From: Clostridia bacterium
GTDB taxonomy: Bacteria > Bacillota_A > Clostridia > Christensenellales > CAG-138
DNA: 18,236 bases
Direction: 5' to 3'
Assembly (NCBI GenBank): GCA_017556125.1
Contig: JAFZCW010000054.1
Coordinates: forward strand, 1-18,236
The first letter of the stretch is position 1. Each line of letters starts with the position of its first letter. Positions 1 through 8,811 of this stretch are shown here, in pieces. A model generated the notes under the pieces. That model searched no databases, was not told where the DNA came from, and worked only from the letters and a program-made list of their open reading frames with translations. Position numbers and translations under genes: made by a program.

Positions 1-2087
1 CAGGAAAGCATCAGGAGGTCGTTTTTTCCCTCCTCGCCGAGGCGCTCCAGAATCACCGTTTCGAGGTCCCTGCCGTAACGCTCGCCCGCGGAGAACAGCG
101 CGTCTTCATCCGGCCCGGTGAAAAGAAACCGCACGAACATGGAATAAGGCGGGAACAGGGCATGACGGCGCTGCGCGAGCTCGTACCGGTAGAAGCCTTT
201 GTAATCATGATTCCTTGCGAACACGATGGCCGGATGATCCGGAGAATAGGTCTGAATGACGACCTTCCCAGGGTTTTCATCCCTTCCGGCCCTGCCCGAG
301 ATCTGGGTCAGCAGCTGGAATGTCCGCTCCGTGCTGCGGTAGTCGGGGATGCAGAGGGACGCGTCCGCGGCAACGACGCCCGCAAGCGTCACGTTCGGGA
401 AGTCATGGCCTTTTGCGATCATCTGCGTTCCGATCAGCACGCTGTATTCACCGGAGGCAAACGCGGAAAGAGTCTGCTGGTACGCATTCTTATGATGCAT
501 GGTATCGGTGTCCATGCGAAGGGAGGCGACATCCGGAAACAGGGCGTGGAGCTGTTCTTCCACCTGCTCCGTTCCGATGCCGAAAAATTTGATGAACGGC
601 TTTCCGCAGTTCGGGCAGGTCTCCGGAACCGGTCTGCTTGCGCCGCAGAAATGGCATTTCAGCCGGTTTCCGTGCTTGTGATAGGTCATGCTGATATCAC
701 AGTTCGGACACTGGATCACGGTTCCGCAGGACCGGCAGGACACAAAAGTGGAATAGCCCCGGCGGTTAAGGAACAGCATGGCCTGATGTCCGCCGTCCAG
801 ACATTCCCGAAGCAGCGTCTGCATCCTTCTGGAGAAGATCCCGTTGTTGCCCGCAAGGAATTCTTCGCGCATGTCAACGGTCTCCACTTCCGGCATGGGC
901 CGGTTCATGACCCGTTCCGGCATCTCAAGCAGCCGGTACCGGCCGGATTCCGCGCGGAAATAGGAAATCAGGGACGGCGTTGCGCTGCCGAGCAGGACCG
1001 GGATTCCGAAGGACCGGGACCGGTGCGCGGCAATTTCCGCCGCATGATAGCGGGGGGCGCTTTCGCTCTGATAACTGGATTCGTGTTCTTCGTCGATAAT
1101 GATCAGGCCGAGATTGGAAAAAGGAGCGAACACCGCGCTGCGGGCGCCGACCACGACGCGCGCACGGCCCAGACGGATGCGCCTCCACTCGTCAAACCGC
1201 TCGCCTGCGCTGAGGCGGCTGTGAAGAACGGCGACATCGTCATCGAAGCGTGCCCGGAAGAGCCCGACGGTCTGCGGGGTGAGGGAGATCTCCGGCACCA
1301 GCACAATGGCTTCTCTGCCGGATTTGAGACAGAGGTCGATGCACCGCATATAGACTTCCGTTTTCCCGCTACCGGTAACGCCGTGCAGGAGGAACGTTTC
1401 AGCGGAACCGTTCGCGACAGCGTCCGAGACCGCGTTCACGGCATTCTGCTGGGCGGCATTGAGCACAACGGGCATATCTGTTTTTCTGAAGGAATAGTCC
1501 GGACGGCGGAAAGTAACGTGCTCGTTTTCAAGAACGAATCCCTTCCGGACAAGCGCGGCGATGGCGGAAGCAGCGCCGGGAAGATATGCCCGTATATCCG
1601 ATACGGACATCTCAAGGCCGGTATTGTGGAGAAGACTTACGACTTCCAGCTGCTTCGGGGCAAGCGCCTTTCCTGAGGCGGTCCGCAGCGCGGCAAGCAT
1701 TTCCTCGTAAGGGATATCCGGTGAAAGCATGACCGTTCTTTCGGATTTTTCACGGACCCTGCTGCCACGCAGCCGTGCGGGAATCATGAGCCGAAGCGCC
1801 TCGACGAGAAGACAGTGGTAGCTGCGGCTGATCCAGCCGGCGAGTTCGATCTGCTCTTCCGTCAGGACGGGATAGGGCTCCAGAACGCGGACGATATCCT
1901 TTACGGCAAAATCCGTGGCGGAATCGCTTTTGAGGGAAAGAACAAAGCCCTCCTTCAGAGCGTTTCCGCTTCCGAACGGCACGAGGACATGCTGTCCCGG
2001 GGAGATATTCAAATGTTCGGGCACGCGGTATGTGAACAGCCGGTCCACGTTGGCGTGGGCAATATCGATAATGACTTCCGCAAACAT
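1..2087 (-). CDS. priA: Primosomal protein N' (replication restart helicase PriA), C-terminal end cut by window
   Basis: PriA is a superfamily 2 DNA helicase that recognises stalled forks and reloads the replicative helicase. The minus strand is open from the ATG at 2087 to the window edge, 695 codons. It begins MFAEVIIDIAHANVDRLFTY, the usual 3'-DNA-end-binding domain. Walker A GVTGSGKTEVY lies near residue 240 and the DEEH box near 331. The cysteine cluster (CRSCG, CPNC, CHFCG, CPNCG) near residues 450-495 binds two zinc ions in the family. The helicase motif GTQMIAKGHDFPNVTL lies near residue 550, followed by a QISGRAGR motif. PriA is usually about 730-800 residues, so roughly the last 40 or more lie outside. 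GGAG sits six bases before the ATG, and an in-frame TAG a few codons upstream rules out a longer start. It is the last gene of the yicC-gmk-rpoZ cluster but is separated from rpoZ by a terminator hairpin. Confidence 0.97.
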   Translation of the reverse strand, partial: MFAEVIIDIAHANVDRLFTYRVPEHLNISPGQHVLVPFGSGNALKEGFVLSLKSDSATDFAVKDIVRVLEPYPVLTEEQIELAGWISRSYHCLLVEALRLMIPARLRGSRVREKSERTVMLSPDIPYEEMLAALRTASGKALAPKQLEVVSLLHNTGLEMSVSDIRAYLPGAASAIAALVRKGFVLENEHVTFRRPDYSFRKTDMPVVLNAAQQNAVNAVSDAVANGSAETFLLHGVTGSGKTEVYMRCIDLCLKSGREAIVLVPEISLTPQTVGLFRARFDDDVAVLHSRLSAGERFDEWRRIRLGRARVVVGARSAVFAPFSNLGLIIIDEEHESSYQSESAPRYHAAEIAAHRSRSFGIPVLLGSATPSLISYFRAESGRYRLLEMPERVMNRPMPEVETVDMREEFLAGNNGIFSRRMQTLLRECLDGGHQAMLFLNRRGYSTFVSCRSCGTVIQCPNCDISMTYHKHGNRLKCHFCGASRPVPETCPNCGKPFIKFFGIGTEQVEEQLHALFPDVASLRMDTDTMHHKNAYQQTLSAFASGEYSVLIGTQMIAKGHDFPNVTLAGVVAADASLCIPDYRSTERTFQLLTQISGRAGRDENPGKVVIQTYSPDHPAIVFARNHDYKGFYRYELAQRRHALFPPYSMFVRFLFTGPDEDALFSAGERYGRDLETVILERLGEEGKNDLLMLS

Positions 2088-2114
2088 AGAATGCTCCAGC
2101 GTCTGCTTTATAAC

Positions 2115-2138
2115 CTAGAAAAGCCCGCGGACGCGGGC
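2115..2138 (-). terminator. Intrinsic terminator between rpoZ and priA
   Basis: Read on the minus strand, GCCCGC-GTCC-GCGGGC (2123-2138) forms a six-pair all-GC stem with a four-base loop. It is followed at once by TTTTCTAGG. It lies 20 bases after the rpoZ stop and 36 bases before the priA start. It should end or reduce transcription coming from the yicC promoter. On the plus strand no T-run follows, so it acts one way. The T-run is short, so partial read-through into priA is likely (inference). Confidence 0.75.
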
Positions 2139-2157
2139 CTGATACGCAAAGACTGGC

Positions 2158-2367
2158 TTAGTTCTGGCTCTGATAGTATTCCTTCGGCGGTTCGATGACA
2201 AGCTCGTCGCTGTAAAGCTCTTCAACCGCAGCCGTTACAGGTTTGCGTCCGGCGAGCTGTTCCGGCTGGTTCTGCAGCTGGCGCGCGCGCTTTGCGACAG
2301 CCGTCACAAGCATGTAGCGGCAGCCGCCGGCCTTTTTGATAAGGGTGTTCAAAGGTTGATTCATCAT
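2158..2367 (-). CDS. rpoZ: DNA-directed RNA polymerase omega subunit
   Basis: Omega helps assemble and stabilise the RNA polymerase core by binding beta'. The product is 69 residues, normal for Bacillota. The conserved first half is visible: N-terminal LNTLIKKAGG, then RYMLVTAVAKRARQL, which matches the family signature (Y-x-L-V-x-x-A-A-K-R-A-R-Q). The segment KPVTAAVEELYSDELVI matches the usual KPV-x-x-A-x-E-E-I region. Two tandem ATG codons are possible (2367 and 2364). The first is preferred because AGGAGG lies nine bases upstream and because it overlaps the gmk stop as ATGA, a normal translational coupling arrangement. The tail ends in QSQN with a TAA stop. Confidence 0.95.
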   Translation of the reverse strand: MMNQPLNTLIKKAGGCRYMLVTAVAKRARQLQNQPEQLAGRKPVTAAVEELYSDELVIEPPKEYYQSQN

Positions 2368-2990
2368 TTTTCAGATCCTCCTGACAGTTCGCTGATCAGA
2401 GCGCGATTTCGGGAAATCCGGCTCTTTTCCGCTCCGATAATGTTTTCGACCTTGCCGGCGGCGATATCCAGGATATCGTTGACGACAATGTAATCATAGT
2501 TTCCGGCCTGCTTTAGCTCCTCAAAAGCGGTTTTAAACCGCCGTTCCACCTGATCGGCGGTTTCCGTTCCCCTGCCGATCAGCCGCTCTTTCAGCTCGGA
2601 CATGGAAGGTGGCGCAATGAAGACAAGGACAGCATCCGGATAGGAGGCCTTCACCTTCATGGCACCCTGGACATCGATGTCCAGAACGACGTCATTGCCC
2701 GCTTCCAGTTCTTCCATAACGAAGGAGCGCGGGGTTCCGTAATAATGCGTGTTGAATACATGCATGTACTCGAGAAACTCGTCCCCGTCGATCATGGACC
2801 GGAAGGTCGGCTCATCGATAAAGAAGTAATGGACACCGTCGATCTCCCCGGGACGCGGACCGCGCGTTGTCGCGGAGACGGAAAGCTTGATGTTTGAACG
2901 GCGTTCACGGAGTATGTTGATGACGGAGCCCTTCCCGACACCGGAAGGCCCGGAGATCACAAGTAAAAGACCTTTCTTTGATTCCTGCAT
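2364..2990 (-). CDS. gmk: Guanylate kinase
   Basis: Guanylate kinase phosphorylates GMP to GDP with ATP and is essential for GTP, dGTP and (p)ppGpp pools. The 208-residue product has the P-loop GPSGVGKG at residues 14-21 and the GMP-binding segment SVSATTRGPRPGEIDGVHYF at about 37-56. The lid region EYMHVFNTHYYGTP follows at about 74-87, and LDIDVQGA carries the Walker B strand. The length is typical. GAGGTGA lies upstream of the ATG. The start is 20 bases after the yicC stop and the TGA stop overlaps the rpoZ ATG, so it is the middle gene of a yicC-gmk-rpoZ transcript. The remA (DUF370) gene that often sits between yicC and gmk in Bacillota is not present. Confidence 0.98.
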   Translation of the reverse strand: MQESKKGLLLVISGPSGVGKGSVINILRERRSNIKLSVSATTRGPRPGEIDGVHYFFIDEPTFRSMIDGDEFLEYMHVFNTHYYGTPRSFVMEELEAGNDVVLDIDVQGAMKVKASYPDAVLVFIAPPSMSELKERLIGRGTETADQVERRFKTAFEELKQAGNYDYIVVNDILDIAAGKVENIIGAEKSRISRNRALISELSGGSEK

Positions 2991-3010
2991 TGGATGTCAC
3001 CTCTTTTGCG

Positions 3011-3886
3011 TCACTCTATGTTCTGCACCTGTTCCCGGATTTTTTCGGTTTCCGTTTTTCCGGAAAGAACAAGATTCGTCAGTTCCGCGTCATTCGCTTT
3101 GCTGCCGATCGTATTAAACTCCCTGTTGATCTCCTGCACAATAAAATCAAGACGTTTTCCGACAGGTTCGGGATCTTCGAAGAGAAGCTTCATCTGACGC
3201 ACGTGGCTGTGCAGACGGACCACTTCCTCGTCAACGGCGGCGCGGTCGGCGAAGACGGCGACCTCCATCGCAAGGCGCGTTTCATCCACGTCGCCCGATT
3301 CAAGCAGCTGTGAGATTTTTCTGCGGAGCCGGTCGCGGTAATCGGTCACGACGCCCGGGGCGCGCTCTTCGATCCTGTCGGCAAGAGCGGCGATCGCGTC
3401 CGCCTTCGCGGACAGGTCGGCAAGAAGCCGCGCTCCTTCCAGCGTGCGCATTCCGACCAGTTCCTTCAGAGCCGCTTCGACCGCATCATGACAGAGAACG
3501 GCGACCGCCTCCTGATCCTCTTCCGCCTCAAGGACTTCCGTTACGCCTGGGAGACTCAGGACAGCCGCAAGGCCGAGATCATCCTGAAGGCGCAGGGATT
3601 CGTTCGCTTCCCGTGCCGCGCTGACATACGAAGCGAGAACGGGCGTATTGACGACCACCTGCTTTGAATCGTTGCGTGTGTTTCTGTAATTCAGGAAGAC
3701 ATCGACATGACCGCGTTTCAGGGTTTCGGAGAGCTGCTTGCGGATGCGGTCCTCCAGGAAAAGGAGATGGCGCGGAAGGCGCATGGATACATCCAGAAAA
3801 CGGTGATTTACGGATTTCAGTTCGATTGTTATTTCACGTCCGTCAGCCGAAACGATGCCGCGGCCGTACCCAGTCATACTCTGCAT
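3011..3886 (-). CDS. yicC: YicC/YloC family endoribonuclease
   Basis: YicC proteins are endoribonucleases; the E. coli member has been linked to small-RNA turnover. The 291-residue product starts MQSMTGYGRG, the family's characteristic beginning, followed by ELKSVNHRFLDVSMRLP at residues 22-38. It ends with the diagnostic C-terminal domain RLDFIVQEINREFNTIGSKA and the terminal EKIREQVQNIE, which is the normal family end, so the gene is complete. GAGG lies six bases before the ATG. A near-consensus promoter is immediately upstream, giving a predicted 5' leader of only about 16 bases. It is the first gene of the yicC-gmk-rpoZ unit. The specific RNA target in this organism cannot be inferred. 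Confidence 0.95.
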   Translation of the reverse strand: MQSMTGYGRGIVSADGREITIELKSVNHRFLDVSMRLPRHLLFLEDRIRKQLSETLKRGHVDVFLNYRNTRNDSKQVVVNTPVLASYVSAAREANESLRLQDDLGLAAVLSLPGVTEVLEAEEDQEAVAVLCHDAVEAALKELVGMRTLEGARLLADLSAKADAIAALADRIEERAPGVVTDYRDRLRRKISQLLESGDVDETRLAMEVAVFADRAAVDEEVVRLHSHVRQMKLLFEDPEPVGKRLDFIVQEINREFNTIGSKANDAELTNLVLSGKTETEKIREQVQNIE

Positions 3887-3909
3887 ATGTAACCTCGATT
3901 CAAAAAAAC

Positions 3910-3939
3910 ATTATAGCACAGCTCGTTCGGGAGAGACAA
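3910..3939 (-). promoter_or_regulatory. Promoter of the yicC-gmk-rpoZ unit
   Basis: On the minus strand a perfect TATAAT lies at 3915-3910, preceded by TGC (extended -10). TTGTCT at 3939-3934 matches the -35 consensus at four of six positions, with an 18-base spacer. The expected start of transcription is near 3903, just ahead of the yicC ATG at 3886. It lies in the 73-base gap between ligA and yicC, so the yicC cluster need not depend on read-through from pcrA-ligA. Confidence 0.75.
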
Positions 3940-3959
3940 CTGCAGGACGCAAACAGGAT

Positions 3960-5921
<1,962 letters not shown>

Positions 5922-8201
5922 TCAATCCTCCAGAGGGGTAATGGGTGCCATGGATGCGGAAAACTTCTTGACCTGTCCGCTGTCGAAATCGATCTCAAGG
6001 ATCTGACCTCCGCCGGATCCGCTCATGCTCAGGATCGTTCCCGTGCCGTATTTGGCATGGGAAACGCGCTGCCCGGGTTTGAAAGCAAAGGCCGGGGGCT
6101 TGAGTTCCACGGAGACCGGCTGGGCAGGCTTCGGACCGGCAGGAGCAGGCTTTTTGAGCGTGTGCATGTCCCCGGAAGACGGAGACGGACTGGAATAGAA
6201 AGAATAACCTGCCTGCGTCTGGAAGGGGGAACCGAATCCGCCCGCCGGCGCGCGGCGGCTTCGCTTTCCGGCCGGCTGATCCGGAAGAACGGGTTCGAGC
6301 TCGTCCAGAAAAACGGACGGAACAGAGGGCTCGATCCTGCCGAAATTCATCCGTTCTCTTGCGTAGCTGAGGTGCAGCGTGTCCATGGCGCGGGTGATGC
6401 CGACGTAACACAGCCTCCGCTCTTCTTCCATGCGCTCGGGGTCGTAGCGGCATTTTTCAGAGGGGAACAGCCCCTGCTCCAGACCGCAGAGGAACACGAC
6501 GGGAAATTCAAGACCCTTCGCGCTGTGGAGCGTCATGAGGGTCACTTGGCCCGCGCTGCTGTCAAGCTCATCGGTCGAGGTGAACAGAGCGACATTTTCC
6601 AGAAACGCCTGAAGGGGGTCGGACACTTCCTCGGCGGGAAGGCTCTCTTCAAATTCCGCCATGTAGCTGACGAGCTCGTTCACGATCTCCAGACGGGTCT
6701 CGAAGTTTTCCTTCTTATCGTCCCGGAGATAATCCTCATAGCGGATCTCGCCGAGCAGCCATTCCGTTATCTCCGAAATGGGGGAAAGCCCGAGCATGCC
6801 GAGCGCGCCGGAAAGAACGCCGCAGAACTGTTTGAGCTTGGCTGCGTAGCGGGAGGGTTCATCCTGCAGTTTCAGGGCTGCAGCAAGAAGCGAGGAGTTC
6901 ATCTCGGCTGCTTTTGACTCGAGAAGCGAGATCGCGCCATCGCCGAGTCCGCGCTTCGGAGTATTGACGGCACGCCGGAACGACACGTCGTCGTGCGGGT
7001 TTTCGAGCAGGCGGAGGTAGGCAAGCAGATCCTTGACCTCTGCGCGCTGGAAGAAGGATACGCCCCCGTAGACACGGTAGGGGATATCATAGCTTTTCAG
7101 ATACATTTCAAGCATCCGGCTCTGGGCGTGCGTTCTGTAGAGCACGGCAAAGTCGGCCCAGGAACGGCCGCGCCGGGTTTCGCTGAGGATGGTCCTGCAG
7201 ATGTTCTGGGCTTCATCCCGGTCATCTTCCGCAATGAACAGACCGACCGGATCGCCGCCTTTCCGTTCTGTCCAGAGCTTTTTCGGCTTCCTGCCGCGGT
7301 TGTTGGAGATGACGAGGTTGGCGGCCTCCAGGATGTTTCCGGTTGAACGGTAATTCTGTTCCAGCCGGATCACGCGGGCGCCCGGGAAATCCTTTTCGAA
7401 CTCGAGGATGTTCCGGATATCCGCGCCTCTCCATCCGTAGATGCTCTGATCGTCATCGCCCACGACACACAGGTTCCGGTGGACGCCCGCGAGAAGCCTG
7501 ACGATTTCGTACTGCGCAAGGTTGGTGTCCTGATACTCATCGACCAGGATATACCGGAAACGGAGCCGGTATTTTTCCAGTACCTCCGGTTCTTTTTCGA
7601 ACAGTTCGACCGTTTTCAGAAGCAGATCGTCAAAATCGAGCGCATTGTTTTTTCGGAGGTATTTTTCATATACCGAAAAAGCCTCCGTCACCTGGCGGAT
7701 CGCTCCGGATTCGCGGAGGAACCCGGCGGGGTCGTGCGGCATATGGTTTTTGGCCGAGCTGAACTGGGCGGCGAGCTGACGGGGCGTGAAGACCTTGTCG
7801 TCCAGGTTCATATCCTTGATAACGTGCCGCACGAGCGTCTGCTGGTCGGTATCGTCATAGATCACGAACTTCGGGTCGTATCCGAGACGGTCGATCTCCC
7901 TTCGGAGGATCCGGACGCAGAAGGAATGGAAGGTCAGCACCCACATGTCACCGCTGCCTGCGGGACCTACCAGGTTCTCCACGCGCTCGCGCATCTCCCC
8001 GGCGGCCTTGTTGGTGAACGTCAGCGCGAGGATGTTCCACGGAAGGACGTCTTTTTCGGAGATCAGGTAGGCGATGCGGTGGGTGAGGACCCGTGTTTTG
8101 CCGCTTCCGGCGCCTGCAAGGACGAGAAGGGGCCCCTCCGTACAGGTGACCGCCTCACGCTGCGGACCGTTCAGTTTTGATAAATCCAAGGGTGTATACA
8201 T
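5922..8201 (-). CDS. pcrA: ATP-dependent DNA helicase PcrA (UvrD family)
   Basis: PcrA is a 3'-5' superfamily 1 helicase used in nucleotide excision repair, removal of RecA filaments and transcription-replication conflicts. The 759-residue product has the Q-motif region LNGPQREAV, Walker A GAGSGKT at 30-36 and LALTFTNKAA at about 58-67. The Walker B DEYQDTN is at 221-227 and GDDDQSIYGWRGAD starts at 248. LMTLHSAKGLEFPVVFLCG and VGITRA lie in the C-terminal helicase lobe. A proline-rich linker leads to a last 50 residues (PGQRVSHAKYGTGTI onward) matching the Tudor-like domain that binds RNA polymerase in PcrA. There is no ribosome binding site before the ATG. Instead a TGGTATAAT promoter element ends only six bases upstream, so a leaderless mRNA is predicted. 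It is followed by ligA. Confidence 0.97.
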   Translation of the reverse strand: MYTPLDLSKLNGPQREAVTCTEGPLLVLAGAGSGKTRVLTHRIAYLISEKDVLPWNILALTFTNKAAGEMRERVENLVGPAGSGDMWVLTFHSFCVRILRREIDRLGYDPKFVIYDDTDQQTLVRHVIKDMNLDDKVFTPRQLAAQFSSAKNHMPHDPAGFLRESGAIRQVTEAFSVYEKYLRKNNALDFDDLLLKTVELFEKEPEVLEKYRLRFRYILVDEYQDTNLAQYEIVRLLAGVHRNLCVVGDDDQSIYGWRGADIRNILEFEKDFPGARVIRLEQNYRSTGNILEAANLVISNNRGRKPKKLWTERKGGDPVGLFIAEDDRDEAQNICRTILSETRRGRSWADFAVLYRTHAQSRMLEMYLKSYDIPYRVYGGVSFFQRAEVKDLLAYLRLLENPHDDVSFRRAVNTPKRGLGDGAISLLESKAAEMNSSLLAAALKLQDEPSRYAAKLKQFCGVLSGALGMLGLSPISEITEWLLGEIRYEDYLRDDKKENFETRLEIVNELVSYMAEFEESLPAEEVSDPLQAFLENVALFTSTDELDSSAGQVTLMTLHSAKGLEFPVVFLCGLEQGLFPSEKCRYDPERMEEERRLCYVGITRAMDTLHLSYARERMNFGRIEPSVPSVFLDELEPVLPDQPAGKRSRRAPAGGFGSPFQTQAGYSFYSSPSPSSGDMHTLKKPAPAGPKPAQPVSVELKPPAFAFKPGQRVSHAKYGTGTILSMSGSGGGQILEIDFDSGQVKKFSASMAPITPLED

Positions 8202-8207
8202 AGCAAA

Positions 8208-8216
8208 ATTATACCA
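8208..8216 (-). promoter_or_regulatory. Extended -10 promoter of pcrA-ligA, predicted leaderless
   Basis: The minus strand reads TGG-TATAAT at 8216-8208, a perfect -10 hexamer with the extended TGn. No convincing -35 hexamer lies 16-18 bases further up, as is common for extended -10 promoters. Six bases separate the hexamer from the pcrA ATG at 8201, so the normal +1 position falls on the A of the start codon. Confidence 0.65.
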
Positions 8217-8271
8217 TACGGAAGCGTCGGCCGTCTTTTGTTTTTGGGAGACGCCCGAATACTCGTTTTGC

Positions 8272-8301
8272 TTGTAAAAGAAGGAGCGGCGGGGATATAA
8301 T
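8272..8301 (+). promoter_or_regulatory. Promoter of the P-loop gene / thrC operon
   Basis: TTGTAA at 8272-8277 (four of six -35 matches), an 18-base spacer and a perfect TATAAT at 8296-8301. The expected transcription start is near 8308, giving a leader of about 34 bases. A second perfect TATAAT lies at 8315-8320 but has no -35 at the right distance. The promoter is divergent from that of pcrA and does not overlap it. The rest of the 140-base gap between the two genes shows nothing further that I can name. Confidence 0.6.
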
Positions 8302-8341
8302 TACAATAGATAATTATAATCTGAAACGGAGGGCAAAGGCT

Positions 8342-8764
8342 TTGATCGGAGTTGTGATTGGAGAAAAAGGTGCGGGAAAAACAAAGAAACTGTTGAATCA
8401 TGCGAACAAAATGGCGGCGGAATCAAAAGGAAGCGTGGTGTTTGTGGACGATGACAACAGCTATATGTTTGATCTCGCTACCAGCATCCGCTTTATCAAT
8501 GCAAGTGTTTACAACATTAAAAGCTCCAAGATGCTGTACGGATTCATCTGCGGCATCGCGGCGCAGGATTTCGACCTGGAATACATTTATATTGACGGAT
8601 TCAAGAACTTCATTCACCATACCCTTTACGAACTGCAGCCGTTTTTTACCAGCCTTGCCGAAGTGGCGGAGAAGAATAATCTGAATATTATTTTGAGCAT
8701 CAGCGGAAGCGAGACGGATCTGCCCGATTATATCAAGGAAATGATCGTGGAGATCCCGAACTGA
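8342..8764 (+). CDS. Small uncharacterised P-loop ATP-binding protein
   Basis: I do not recognise a named family. The 140-residue product has a clear Walker A motif, GEKGAGKT at residues 7-14, right after the first beta strand (IGVVI). A second strand SVVFVDDD spans 31-38. A Walker B-like strand YIYIDG with Asp85 is at 81-86, and a further strand NIILSISGS at 115-123 sits where a sensor strand would be. This is close to a minimal P-loop NTPase core with no added domain, no signal peptide and no membrane segment. The start is TTG: GGAGG lies nine bases upstream and the P-loop begins at residue 7, as expected for an intact N-terminus. It heads a probable operon with thrC, 47 bases downstream and without a visible terminator between. 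ATP or GTP binding is well supported; function is unknown. A thymidine-kinase-like or partner-ATPase fold is possible. Confidence 0.88.
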   Translation: MIGVVIGEKGAGKTKKLLNHANKMAAESKGSVVFVDDDNSYMFDLATSIRFINASVYNIKSSKMLYGFICGIAAQDFDLEYIYIDGFKNFIHHTLYELQPFFTSLAEVAEKNNLNIILSISGSETDLPDYIKEMIVEIPN

Positions 8765-8811
8765 CCGTGTTCTGCGGAAAATCATTTTGTAATTGAGGGA
8801 ACAGGAGTAAT

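Noticed and set aside
162..1676. A 504-codon open frame on the plus strand
   Set aside because: It lies opposite priA, which has every PriA motif on the minus strand. The translation matches no family and has low-complexity, shadow-like composition.
8202..8341. A small gene or operator in the divergent pcrA / P-loop gene spacer
   Set aside because: Only the two promoters are visible; short GCGTC/GACGC arms were too weak and too far apart to call an operator.
8765..8811. A separate promoter for thrC in the 47-base gap
   Set aside because: TGTAAT resembles a -10, but there is no -35-like hexamer 16-18 bases upstream.
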